Positions 21,723 through 32,822 of a stretch of DNA of 64,000 nucleotides are shown one piece after another (position 1 is the stretch's first letter; each line of letters begins with the position of its first letter). The notes beneath the pieces are model-generated. The model was not told where the DNA came from and did no database searches. It saw only the letters and a program-made list of their open reading frames with translations. Source of the DNA: Dicyema japonicum (Eukaryota > Dicyemida > Rhombozoa > Dicyemidae); the NCBI GenBank assembly GCA_011109175.1, contig RDEW01000078.1:1-64000 (forward strand), written 5' to 3'. A program made the position numbers and the translations under genes.

Positions 21723-22166
21723 ATGAATTGGCTGGATTATGCTTCTTGGAATATGTAGCCCAGGTCTTTTTTTTATTTATTACAGGTAGAGTAGGTCGTG
21801 AGTTCGTCGGAGATGACTACAGAGTCGTGAAACTGTCTACTAGTGTCCCTGTGAAGTTTATGATAAGCAGAATATGGGTAGGTCAGGACTACAGGAGGAA
21901 GATGATTGGGACAAGGCTGCTAGATTGTGCTAAGGCTGTGGAANATGAATTGGCTGGATTATGCCTCTTGGAATATGTAGCCCAGGTCTTTCCTTTATAT
22001 ATTACAGGTAGAGTAGGTCATTGAGTTCGTCGGAGATGACTACAGAGTCGTGAAACTGTCTACTACTGTCCCTGTGAAGTTTATGATAAGCAGAATATGG
22101 GTAGGTCAGGACTACAGGAGGAAGAAGATTGGGATGAGGCTGCTAGATTGTGCTAAGGCTGTGGAA
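21723..22166 (+). repeat. Direct near-duplicate around a single N (21944)
   Basis: 21723-21943 and 21945-22166 both encode DELAGLCxLEYVAQVF and FMISRIWVGQDYRRK. One extra base at GTCATTGAG in the second copy shifts its frame relative to the first. Confidence 0.9.
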
Positions 22167-22289
22167 TCTGCTAGTAAAAGTGAGATCATCTTCACTGACC
22201 CGACTGATTGATTAGGTCATATATGGAGAATGAGTCCATTTATGTTAAAAATATTTAACTTTTTGTAAATTTAATTTTTATTTTTGTAT

Positions 22290-22400
22290 TCAGAGTGCCT
22301 TGTCCAGTAGCGCAGAGCAACAAGTGCCGGGGAAAGGCCTGGTGGTTTGAATCTGACTGTTGTACATTCCACGCATCTACGATGCTTTGCATTGACGAGT
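22290..22400 (+). mobile_element. tRNA-like SINE head
   Basis: TGTCCAGTAGCGCAGAGC resembles a box A region and GTGGTTTGAATCTGA a box B; followed by CACGCATCTACGATGC, which is the reverse complement of the CATCGTAGATGCGTGG core of family S2. Confidence 0.5.
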
Positions 22401-22490
22401 GACGGAAATATGCCGACTTACCCAATGGAATGCAGTTTATTCCCCTCCTTTTGGAGACTTTCGATACCATAGGATCCTCGACAGTGGAAC

Positions 22491-22766
22491 TTATGACTTG
22501 GGAGTCAGATGGAAGATCTTCGTGAACACCTCTGCATATTCGAGCGAGTTTCGCTCTCTACTGTAAAGAAAAAGCCATGCGGTGTGGGCTTCCTTTGAAC
22601 TTGCTCTCAAAGCACTATCGAAAGAGACGATTATTACTTCAAATCTCACTGAGTAAACGCGGCACGGAAAACAAATTGCGTTAGAAGTAAAGGAGATAGC
22701 CATCCCTCGATAGGAGTGATCACTGAAAGTCATTACCTTGATGCACGGAAAGTCGTAATAGACCAA
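22491..22766 (-). pseudogene. Possible MULE-type transposase fragment
   Basis: A 91-codon open frame ends AWLFLYSRERNSLEYAEVFT KIF, which resembles the P-x-x-Y-A-L-L-P-N-K-x-x-x-T-Y-x-x-L-F block of MULE transposases. No catalytic residues can be confirmed. Confidence 0.3.
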
Positions 22767-22769
22767 GAC

Positions 22770-23550
22770 TAGGAAAACTACTTCAGGATCTTCTACCTAT
22801 ATTCCTGTAGGGGCAATCAGAACCAGAAATTGCATTGATGACTAATGTCGGTCACTGAATCAATGACTAATTTTTCTTTAATCCTTAAAATCTTTGTTAT
22901 GAAGAGGGAATGAAGACCCAAAATCTTTGATTATGTCTGTATTCATATTTTTACGGACAATCTTTATGATCCATTACCCCTTATCGTCAATTCTCAGTCC
23001 AATTGGGAATTTATTCAGCATCTGGAAAACTACATGTTTCCACAGGAAGTGTTGAAAATGAAAAAAATTAAAAAAAAAGTTTGTTTTTATTCTTAAAAAT
23101 TTAGTGACGCTATTTGTCGGGAAACCGTACAAGTATGATTGGTTGATGATTAATTCGTTCAAAAATTGCAAATATCGAGCGAACAAATGTCAAATCATAT
23201 ATTTCTCGTGATAATCCTAGAAGAGGCCTAAGTTCTTTTATGAGCCAGAAAATGCTTTTGGAACTTTTTTTACTTAGAAAACAGAAGTATGGCATGCACA
23301 GAAGTGACGCAATTCTCCATGCCGACATTTGATTACAATTGAATAATATTTACGATGTAAATACATGCATGTTCCTCTATTGAAGTGGATATTAACTACA
23401 ACTTGAGTTACTCCTATATTGAATAAATAAGAAGAATCTGCGTTCTCTTATACAAAATTTTGGCTGAGGGATATTATCAACTCGTCTCATTGACTCTTAA
23501 AAGGGAATAATCCTCAATGCTCTGAAGCCTTATATCGTCTATTCAGGACA
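22770..23550. other. No recognisable gene
   Basis: Short minus-strand ORFs at 22974-23328 have no recognisable motif. Confidence 0.4.
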
Positions 23551-23557
23551 TAATTTG

Positions 23558-24085
23558 TTATTTGCAGTATGTGAGGTCTGCAAAAATTTGAAGAGGACTG
23601 ATGACTAGTGTTCTCCGCAGTAACGAGGTGGACGTATTTTTTGACGATCTAAATAGAATTCTGAGACATCGATTTTGTAATATCTCCAGCTTGCTCTGTG
23701 CCGATATTGATAAGGGGGCAATCCATGCAGCACAGGTGTACTCGATACTAAATAGGACAAATTGTTTGTATAGTAGCTCTAACGATGGGCGGAAAGATAC
23801 TGGAAAGTGAGTGAAGGCCTTGAGAAATCCAATTTTCTTTTCGATCCTCGCGGTTACTAGGTCCACTTGATGGATAAATGAGAGTTGGGGATCCAGAATG
23901 ACTCCAAAGATTGAAAGGGGGAAGCGTGGAGGCATACAATGTTATTCGTGGTGTTGTTCGTAATTCTTTTCGTGTTGAGGCAATCGTCATTACATATGAC
24001 TTTCCTGGTGATATATTCAGACGGTTCTTCAGGAATCAAAGATTCATGTCTACTTTCGTAGCTGTCACTTTAGTTCTAAAGGTAA
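23558..24085 (-). mobile_element. LINE family J, RT thumb and post-RT fragment
   Basis: Minus strand: FLKNRLNISPGKSYVMTIAS, then after a frameshift FGVILDPQLSFIHQVDLVTA, IGFLKAFTHFPVSFRP, LLYKQFVLFSIEYTCAAWIA, KLEILQNRCLRILF. The order K-S-x-x-M...L-G-V-x-L-D-x-x-L-S-F...Y-x-x-x-x-x-P-x-x-x-Y-x-x-x-x-W...L-x-x-x-Q-N-x-x-L-R is typical of the region after the polymerase palm in Jockey/CR1-type LINEs. N-terminal domains are absent. Confidence 0.8.
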
Positions 24086-24169
24086 ATTATTATTTTTTTA
24101 AATTAAACTAATTTTATTAAATATTTTTGGATAAATATTCGCTTAATTTTAAACCAAAATCTCAAAAGA

Positions 24170-24400
24170 TACCGGGTGTCACAGTGTAACGAGTGCCAGG
24201 CAAGAGGCATAGTTTGAATCCAGCTGATTTATATTTGGTTTAAGGATCTACGCTTTATAGACAATCCAGTTCCGCAGTGAGTATCCACTGATAACAGCAC
24301 TCGTTAAACCGTTTTAGCATCGTAGATGCGTGGAACCTTCCACCAGGTGAACAGCAGCGAAAATCGAACTCGCAACCTAAGTCACTTTAGCCCGACACCT
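24170..24400. mobile_element. SINE S2 pieces
   Basis: 24240-24400 repeats the S2 core (GACAATCCAGTTCCGCAGTG, CATCGTAGATGCGTGG, CCACCAGGTGAACAGCAG, then a box B remnant on the minus strand). A second tRNA-like head in the other orientation precedes it at 24175-24230. Confidence 0.65.
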
Positions 24401-24402
24401 TC

Positions 24403-24980
24403 ATTAGACAATCTGAACTGCTGGCCCGTTAAGAACATTCTACAGACAAGTTCCGAAAAGTCTTATACAACAATTTTTACAACAAACCAGAAGATTGACA
24501 AACTCTGCTCCATGTGTAACCATAAATGGAAACTCAATCCTAACTCGGTCAAGATACTGGGCGTAACATACGACCCACTCTTGACCTTCAGCAAACACAT
24601 CGACAACGTCATCTCCTCGGCACAACGAAAGCTAAATTTTGTTAAAACACTCCTTGGACAATATAATGGGTGTTTCAACTCAAATTTGGACTCGCTCTAC
24701 GTGCAGTATATTCAACCATCTCTAACTTATGGGTGTGCTACATGGGGAACCATACTATCAAACGCGAATATGAAAAAATAATACATTCAAAAAAATCGCC
24801 AGTAAGGCTCTGCAAAGGTTTTCCCAGACACCATTAAACCCTACACAATTTGAGGAATTAATGAGGAAAACCGGAGTTTTACTACCATTCCAAAAAGTAA
24901 GAACCCACGCCCAATCAGGAAATGCGTTGGAACCCGGGAGGAACACCGAGCAAGAATGAGATGGCTATTCGAGGCGGCCG
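24403..24980 (+). mobile_element. LINE family A, post-RT C-terminus
   Basis: The frame contains KTLQTS-like debris, then LNPNSVKILGVTYDPLLTFS, KHIDNVISSAQRKLNFVKTL, LYVQYIQPSLTYGCATWGTI, and after a frameshift at 24780 REEHRARMRWLFEAAGIT before a stop. The L-G-V-x-x-D-x-x-L-x-F-x-x-H-I block and the E-A-A-G-I-T stop match the end of the longer copy at 43.2 kb (LERAGIT). 5'-truncated. Confidence 0.75.
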
Positions 24981-25054
24981 GAATCACCTGACGGCTATTA
25001 GTCATTTAATTAGTCGGTGATTTTGGGTTTTTAATAATAATAACAGTTGTCTTA

Positions 25055-25395
25055 GATGATAAATACATTCCTATTATCAGTGGTTAGTACTTTCACTCCT
25101 GGGTTCGATTCCCGTAACGCTATCAAACTGGTCGAACGATTTCTTACTGTTCTATGTCATCTTAGAGCTTCGTGAGATTTACCTGTCTCGGGAAACCCAA
25201 AGCCTTTGCCTTGCATCCAAAAAGGATCCATCTTTTCCCCACTACGCCCAAGTGGTCCCAAGATATGGACAAATTCGTATCCTGAAAAAGAAGTGTCTTA
25301 TTCCTGCCACGTGAACTGGATATACCCTAATTAGATATTAACTAACTCTGAACCTATTTTCTGTATATACTGGGTCATCGAATAAATAAATAATT
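25055..25395 (+). mobile_element. SINE family S1 with tRNA head
   Basis: ATCAGTGGTTAGTACTTT (box A) and GGGTTCGATTCCCGT (box B) are well preserved, about 28 bp apart. Downstream: CATCCAAAAAGGATCCATC, CTGGATATACCCTAATTAG, and the family tail GAATAAATAAAT. Close to the minus-strand copy at 45250-45535. Confidence 0.75.
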
Positions 25396-25399
25396 CCCA

Positions 25400-26225
25400 T
25401 CAAAAGGCAAAGCTATCACTCTTCCTCACTCACACATTCCCTAGCAGCACAACCATTAAGAAGTCGACTTTCAGGAATCATTTTTCTTACCAAGAAAAAG
25501 ATCCGTTACACGACCGCCCTTAGTTACGATAATCTCACATAACTCGTGGAATGTCATAGAATCTCAATATCGCTAAACATTGAAAAATTGTGTTTCATAT
25601 CAAAACTTAGCCAACTGAAAACCTTAGTGTGCTTGATCTACTTCAAGATGATTTCGATTCTTTTTTCAGAATAATCTTGATAAGAATGATTCCCGGACAC
25701 TTTCAAACGATGCCATGAAAATTGTCTTAGCAAATGAAAAGTCTCCACAATCTTTTGCGAATCCGTCTTGAAATTCCCATTTAACAGCTTGTCACGAGGA
25801 TTTTTTGTCACCGTCATTTTTAATCTGTTTTTACATGGCCTATTGGCTGGCTCACACGAACTAGTTACTGCTATCTTTTACAACATTTTTTTAATCGACT
25901 AAACATAATATTGAAATCGAATTTTGAAACCGCGGACAATATTAATTACCTCCAATAGTGGATTGATTATCTCTGTCCTGGACAGGTTCTGATGGTCAAT
26001 AAATTTCATAGATGAAACAGTAAAATATTCGATTCTCATTTGATTCTAAAGACTTTTGGGAGACCTAATTAATTTCAGCCCCTTGTCTTAAAAAAACTAA
26101 ATTTCGTTCAAAAAAAATTTCTGAAAAAATACATAGGCATATGAGGCTAAATTGAAACCCCTCTTTTAAACACTAATTGCTCTCCTTGAAAAGTTGGACC
26201 CCAGAATTATTTGAGGAATTTATTA
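25400..26225. other. No recognisable gene
   Basis: No ORF or repeat I can support. Confidence 0.5.
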
Positions 26226-26229
26226 ATTT

Positions 26230-26480
26230 TTTCAATTTATTAACTCGGGATACACCGGAAAGAAGCTAACAGTAAACAACTAGTTAAGTTTAGTTTCCAC
26301 TTTACAGAAACAGAGTCCTTTAACGTCACACAAATCCATTCGGAACTAGCATAAAAGGTAGAGGACATCAATTCCTTGCAGATGAGGAAACATCTCCAGT
26401 GGAGTGAAGAGAGTAAACGATCTTTTTGAATGCCAACCTGTCACTGGATGCTACCTGGTGGATCACAGGACGCCATAATA
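26230..26480 (-). mobile_element. SINE family S1
   Basis: Minus strand aligns along its length with 17395-17650, ending CTTCTTTCCGGTGTATCCCG and AGTTAATAAATTG. Confidence 0.75.
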
Positions 26481-26959
26481 GTGGGAAGGAAAAGAAAAGA
26501 AACAGACAAAACAAACAAAAATCTTGAGGAATTTATGAATGCTGAATTCAATCTACGTTGGAAGTTTTTGATGATCTGTGGTATTTATTCACCTGTTAAA
26601 AATAAATATATAAAGAAAACTATTTATCTTTTAGTTTTATTTAAAATTCAATGATCCGCTTAAGATCTTGTACTTGCAACGTGTGTTAGACAGGAGATCT
26701 GAGAAAGGTAAAGAAAGCAATGCGACTTGTCACCATCCTCTCTCATTAAGTTTCTTCATTACTACCTCTCCATTATTTAAAGTAATGCAATTATTACTAC
26801 AACACTAACATTATTATCATCATTTTACATTTCTCACTACAAACAAAACCATCATTTAAAAAATTAATATTTTATTAATTTTTTATTTTATAAATTTATT
26901 ATGATTAGGACTAAACCACAATAATGCATCTCCAAACTGGACTCAATGTATATCACTTT

Positions 26960-27310
26960 AGATTTTTGGAAGCGCTCAGCGGGCACTTAATGCGCCTCGA
27001 AAAAGAACCAATAGCTTCTTTCCTCCGGGGAGGTTTCTAGCTCTCCGGCGACACACTCCTAGCAAGGCTTCAGTTTTACGGAATAACTCAACAGCTTAGA
27101 GAAAGAGCAGATCGACTACTGCGCTACAATTAAACATTAATGGAATAAGAGGAAATATCCTGGAACTACTCTCTATTATATAAACATAATATTAATATTG
27201 TACTTATCCAAAAGACCAAACTCATTACAAATAGTCATTCCCCGGAAATAAACATATAAATTATATTCAACGAAATGCTCTAAACACATTTTCTTGACCT
27301 CTTGGTGCAC
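26960..27310 (+). mobile_element. LINE family A, 5' endonuclease fragment
   Basis: CAGCGGGCACTTAATGCGCC and later LQLNINGIRGNILELLSI match 40780-40990 of the long family-A copy (LKINGVRGKILELRSL). Breaks down after about 27200. Confidence 0.65.
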
Positions 27311-30300
27311 AAACCCGGAAAACCCAAGCGATAATATTATTGAAGTCTTCAGAATACTCTCAAATGTTATCCTAAAGAGAATTAGACAGAAATACTTTTA
27401 TGTGAGTCCGAACAGCTTCAGAAGTGAAGAATCGACTTCAAATGTTGTCTGAGTCATCGAAGACCAATATGTGATGTATTAATATACAAAGACAAAAATT
27501 GGTTTAGATCTCCCCCTGTATTTGAGTTCTAAATAAAGGAAGACTAATTGATGTTTACGAGATTTTTTTATACGAAAACCGTGAGTCATCGGAATACTAT
27601 TGTGAAAAAGGCCTGCATGTTTAGGTTCATGGAAATTCATGACACATGTTGTAGATAAGGTGATTTCCTATCCGACGTGAAGAAATTTAATCAAATAACA
27701 TATTGTCGAATACATTATTCCGAAAAAAAACATAAATGAGATTTTTAGAACACCGCTTTACTATTCTACTCATAGCTTGGCCAATATGGTATAAATACAA
27801 TTGGGGAAATAAGTATCCCACAAACTAATTTTCGATTATTAAAAAGAGAGGTCTTATACGAGTGAATTAAAACCTCGTTTATTTTAGAAACAGTGTTAAA
27901 ATGGTTTTTGTCTAAAAATTCATCCCAAAACGTATAAATAAACATAAGGTTTACTAAGATTTTGAATTCGATTCTCGTCTGATTGAATCCTGAAGGAAAC
28001 CGATTATCAGCGGAATTCAAATGAAAATAGAAACAATTTGGAAGAGGGTCGTCTGTTATTTCCGTCAAATTTGATATTTTTCTTTCTTTTATTTACCCCC
28101 CAGTACTTTCAAGTAAAAAAAGCAGTGGTTAAAAGGAAAGTAATAGCCGGAAGCGGGCGGTATCGATAGATAAGATGACTCACTTTTTTGGTCATTAAGG
28201 ATCCTCTTCCTTGTCAATCCGGGATCACTTTTTCCTTTTAATACAGTCATCCCGTGGAAATAAATACTCCATTTAAGAATGTTAGTAAATTAAATCTAAG
28301 AATCTCAGAGGTTTCAGCTCCAACGGACTTGAACATTAGGTGATTTATTGTATAGAAGTTTCTTTAGTAAAAAAGGATTCCGAACCACATGTAGAACATA
28401 GTTCTACAATTGTGGGGTTAGAAAGAATTGAATTCAATCATCAACGATCGTTTGCAACTTCTCTTAAGTCTCCAAATGTTCTCCGCATTTATTCAGATGT
28501 GTGACTCGTGGGCGTCTACTGATCTCATTTGTTGATCAATTTTAAATAACATATGTCATTTTATTAATTTTCGTGTTTTGGAATTTTTTAATTTTAACAA
28601 TATCTTGGTTTTTTATTGCGTGGTCATATGAGTGGAAGATATGTTCGCAGTGGAAGATAAGTTTGAAAAGTTTAATTCAGTGATAGATCGGGTTTTGGAA
28701 GTGGAAATCATGTGTGAAAATGCTTAAAAGCCGTTTGCGCTTTCAAATTTTAATGTAAAGCTTACAAAAATTATCAGTCAGTAATCAAAAACCACAGTTC
28801 TAATTAAGAGAACCTTAACTCAAACATTAATTAAAGTCAAAAAGAAGACAGAAAAAACCAGCAAATTAATTGATGAGTTTGCAGTAAGGCTGGCAGAGTC
28901 AACTTAGACACCACATCCAACTTTTACCTATGAAATAACTTTTTAATTGGCCAATAGTCCTTATACCACTCTCAAATTTAGATAGTATTTTTAGAGCTCG
29001 ATTACAATTTATATGATAATTAAATGAAATATTTTCTTGTTCTTTTAAATTCATCGAATTTCAGTACCTCTTCGTATTCAAATGAAAATGTAAGAGTGAT
29101 TTTAACATCAAAGTAGTTTTCTTAATCCGTTGTTAATAGGATCTTTGAATGATCACTTTTGATCGATACACACTCTATTAGATGTTCAAAGGCCTTGGTT
29201 TCACCCCGGATTTCTTGATGATTTTGAAAATCTAAAAGACAAAACATTTTCACAAAATTATCTTTCAGCACGGCACCATTTTTTAATGTTCCCAGCATGA
29301 TTCAAAAATCTTCACTTTTCTGTTAAGAATAAGGCAGAGTAATCATCCTTATATTAAAGTATAGTGACATATAGGACTTCCTCTTAGTGGTCAATGAGTT
29401 TGATTTTCCAGATTCTTTGTAATCTGCTGAATTGGGTCAACAGATAATTAAAATTAATATCAGAGCTCTTAAAAATATGTTGAAATAACTAAATTAAATA
29501 GATAATCTATATTAAAGATCTCTATTGCCCAAGATAATAAGGACACAGCGTGGAAGTAAAGATTCTTGGATGATATATGCTTATAACTAAAATCTGAGTT
29601 AAATTCCACAAAATAATTAACTAAAATGAGGGATATTTTGTACTAAGTCATTGGGGATAAACAATTAGAACTTCATATTCTAAAATTTGAATTTATTAAA
29701 TAATTTTTATAAAAAATATTCAATGATTGACTATTTGAAGATTTGTAAGAAGTACATTAGAGTTTAGTTAGTTACTATTAACATATGGTAGTCAAACAAC
29801 TAGTCCTACTCCTGTGCACTTCCACAAACTTCTCAGAGTGAGCAGAGGACGTAAACAAGTGGGAATCTTTAATGAAGAGATATATTTATGCGAGTAGTTC
29901 ATGAGTCAGAGTATGTTTGCAGTTAGAAATATGCTGGGAGACTGTGAAAGAAACTGCGCAATTTTATTCCAAGAGTGGCTTACACTGCTTGAATAACATT
30001 TAATAAAATGCTGAATTACAATAAAGTCAAATATTAAAAAAAATTGAGAATCAGGCAATTTATCATTTGTTAGAATAATATAAGGAAATATTTTATGTAA
30101 AATTATCAATTTAATTAAATTCTTTCCGATATTGCATTACACAACCAGTTGCGATAAGTGTTTGAAATTAATTCAAAAAATTACATTATTTCAATTTAAC
30201 GTGACATTTGCTTTTCTTTAATATGACTAAATACAAAAAACTACTGCATGTTTAAAGACCAGCAAAAATGTGACTATACAATGCCTTCACACTAACCATA

Positions 30301-30440
30301 GTGCTCTATAACTCGGGAACGTGAAGACTAACTAAAAACTACTCAAGAAATTTATTTCGAATTTATATACTACAATAAACTTAAAATAGTCTTTTTAAGT
30401 ATCTTATATATGAAAAAGGTTATCTTTCAAAAACACGCTA
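27311..30440. other. Long stretch without a recognised gene
   Basis: Short ORFs only (100 codons at 28068-27766, minus). A plus-strand stretch at 28630-28910 reads as an acidic then Lys-rich sequence (VEDKFEKFNSVIDRVLEVE) with one stop; a short intron might mend it, but I could not place one. Confidence 0.4.
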
Positions 30441-30447
30441 CTTTCAC

Positions 30448-30455
30448 TATATAAG
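30448..30455 (+). promoter_or_regulatory. TATA box of the cadherin gene
   Basis: TATATAAG, 43 bases before the proposed ATG at 30491. A start site about 30 bases downstream (near 30478) would leave a leader of only about a dozen bases, and would exclude an out-of-frame ATG at 30471. Confidence 0.55.
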
Positions 30456-30490
30456 CAATCCACATATAAGATGAAACAAAAAGATAACAA

Positions 30491-32822
30491 ATGGTTTCCT
30501 GTTAGCAATTATTTAGAATATACTTATTTGTGTAATATGGATGACCAAAATATATTCACATGCAGTGAATTACACGATTGAAGAGGAATTACCTATTGGA
30601 CATGTAATTGGTAATTTCTGTAGGGATTTAATGATTAATTGTTCTGACTATGATGTCTCTCTACAGTGTTATTATTTCTCACTAGACAAGTCTGGTGATA
30701 TAAGAGTAAGGGTGAATGACATATTTAGATTAAAGAAAGGATTGATTATGATTCTGTATTCATGAAATTGCAAAACTATGAATTCAGGTATAAAATATAT
30801 CTTTCAGGCGAATCGGGAAATTTAATTGTGGATTTAGTAGTGAAAGTATTATTTTAATTTAGAAATAATTAGGTCGTCGATATAAATGATAATAAACCGA
30901 TATTTGATAGTCGAGTAATATATTTTAATGTCACTGAATTAAAAATTGGGACAAATTTAACATTCCCGAAAGCCAAAGATGCAGACAGAAATGATATAAT
31001 TAGATATGCATTGCTTGGAAACCAGGATTTTGAATTAATTGAGGATTTCACAAACTTAACTTTAAAATGTCTTAAAAATTTCAATGCCAGTACTATGACG
31101 TCACTCAGAATTATTGCCGTCGACAATTATACATTGGAACATTTAGAATATATTGATATTAAAATTAACCATCACACTCCTAAATACAACATAACTGCTT
31201 CTGAAGATGATATATTATTATCATGGAAGGCGGAATCCAACGTTTTTGTTGTTAATAAGACCACTTCATTGCTGGGTACTTTAACTGCTACAACTAATGA
31301 TACAATTTCATGTATTGCAAACTCACGTGCAATTAGTTTGAGTTTATCAGTAAAGAATGAATATAATGTGTATGTGAATGACTATAATAGTGTGATTCCT
31401 GTCACAACTATTAATATTACATGTATTAAATTAACTGATGATGGCTGTCCTTATTCATGGGATAGAGGACAAGATGTTTACATAACAAACTTGACAGTAT
31501 TTTATTAATATTATTGTTAGATTATTTCTGAAAATATTTCTAATACTGCCATGTATTTGAAGATATATGAAAATATGCCAATTGAAACTGCAGTTGATAT
31601 TGGAATTAGCGAAAATTGGGATATTAAAGGCTCAACTAATTTTGTTGTATCAAGGTTTTCATTGTACCCAGTATCAAACCGAGTTTTTGACTATGAAAAA
31701 GAAAAAAATATAAATATTACTGTAAAATTTAAAAATGATACATATTTAACTAAAACAATTAATATACTTGATGCGAATGATAATTCTCCATTATTTATAA
31801 ATTCAACCTGTGGATATTATATAATGATAAACTCTCCATCAAATCAATCACTATTCAATATAAAAGCACAGGACAATGACTCAGCCGAAAACTCCCAAGT
31901 AAAATATAGAATACATGCAATCAATGATTTGAGTATTATTGACTGTCCTTCAAAGAATAACACTGACAATTTATTCAAAATAGATTCAAATACAGGAATA
32001 GTTTATACAAATAAGAGAATAACCAAAGAAACAATATATAATGTTATCATTGAGGCTTATGACTCGGGACCACAACAACTATTCACTCAAACAAATTGCT
32101 TTATTAAAGTCATTAACCTCACCAATATGTTTAAATACAACTATTTTGGATATTTTTTAAAACCACGAAGTACACTTAATAGCACTAAATTGAATACTGG
32201 AAATGTTATCATGAATACTGCTATTTTTGTCTCTGAAGAAATTACCGACATGAAATATTTAATTTCCAATGAATCCTTAGGATACTTTATAATTGATCCC
32301 CAAACTGGATCTCTCACAATAATCAAAGTACCAATGGATTATTCACTTAATATTGAGTTTTCATCACAAAAATACTCGACTTTTAAATATAATTTTGTCA
32401 TCCAATTTGAATGGAAAAAATCAAAAATAACTCCGAAACTGAACGAAACAGACAAGAAATCAATGGTTATTATATGGACAATGTCCTTCATTTTAATTTT
32501 TGTAGTCACAATATCCTTCGGAATCACTGTAATGATTAAAAAACGAAAATTAAAGAATACTAATGAATTTGAATGGAAAAAATCAAAAATAACTCCGAAA
32601 CTGAACGAAACAGACAAGAAATCAATGGTTATTATATGGACAATGTCCTTCATTTTAATTTTTGTAGTCACAATATCCTTCGGAATCACTGTAATGATTA
32701 GAAAACGAAAATTAAAGAAAACTAATGGGAAAACATTTTATCGTAAAATGAATGGTAAAAATCCTGTTGATCCTTCTGTAAGCTTTGAGGGTGTTTGGGA
32801 GAATGACAATCAATTTAATTAG
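30491..32822 (+). CDS. Cadherin-family membrane protein, five exons
   Basis: Proposed CDS: 30491-30493, 30517-30705, 30729-30845, 30873-31496, 31521-32822, giving 744 aa. The four introns are 23, 23, 27 and 24 nt, all GT-AG and all phase 0. The start ATG is followed at once by intron 1; exon 2 then reads NILICVIWMTKIYSHA, a short signal peptide. Cadherin repeat landmarks: YTIEEELPIG (cadherin-1 start), GDIRIKERIDYDS across intron 2, VVDINDNKPIF across intron 3 (about residues 104-114, calcium linker), AKDADRND, IISENISN, YENMPIETAVDIG, ILDANDNSPLF (about 395), AQDNDSAENSQVKY, FKIDSNTGIVYT, about six ectodomain repeats in all. Hydrophobic helices lie near residues 626-651 and 680-705, the second being a copy of the first. 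The tail is about 39 residues, with no catenin-binding motif that I recognise. Expected role: calcium-dependent adhesion at the cell surface. A paralogue at 46149-48324 has the same exon layout. Confidence 0.85.
32404..32732 (+). repeat. 162-bp in-frame tandem duplication of the transmembrane region
   Basis: 32409-32570 and 32571-32732 differ at about two or three bases (ATTAAAAAACG/ATTAGAAAACG; AAGAATACT/AAGAAAACT). Each unit encodes 54 residues: a juxtamembrane KSKITPKLNETDKK, one helix, and the basic stop-transfer KKRKLK. Confidence 0.95.

Larger units (their letters stand above)
20970..22217 (+). pseudogene. ESCO/Eco1-like cohesion acetyltransferase, broken as assembled
   Basis: Landmarks of the Eco1/ESCO family appear in order on the plus strand. 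About 21270-21375: DFGQKITAKK, a stop where the first zinc Cys is expected, then STYGMLFDPSFPEDFESHRK SH, equivalent to the C2H2 finger C-x2-C-G-M-x-Y...P-E-D...H. About 21430-21475: ESQLKVIVGFVDGHFA. About 21650-21760: SELGDF and YKSLLFITCSDELAGL. From 21830 (second copy from 22050): PVKFMISRIWVGQDYRRK, the I-S-R-I-W-V acetyl-CoA-binding core, then IGTRLLDCAKAVE and SEIIFTDPTD, where the family reads FSDPT. ESCO proteins acetylate the cohesin subunit SMC3 in the nucleus. Three N-joined duplications lie inside the locus and add breaks, so the gene may be less damaged than it looks. Frameshifts outside the duplications remain. Confidence 0.75.

Noticed and set aside
25055-25120. Functional tRNA gene
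   Set aside because: A and B boxes are good but too close together, with no anticodon arm or matching acceptor stem; it continues into SINE sequence.
30788-30807. GTATAAAATATATCTTTCAG as a 20-nt intron in the cadherin
   Set aside because: The sequence reads through in frame (EFRYKIYLSGES) and the paralogue codes for the same residues (EFRYEIDLFKGS) there.
32339-32689. Minus-strand 116-codon ORF
   Set aside because: Antisense shadow of the cadherin transmembrane duplication.
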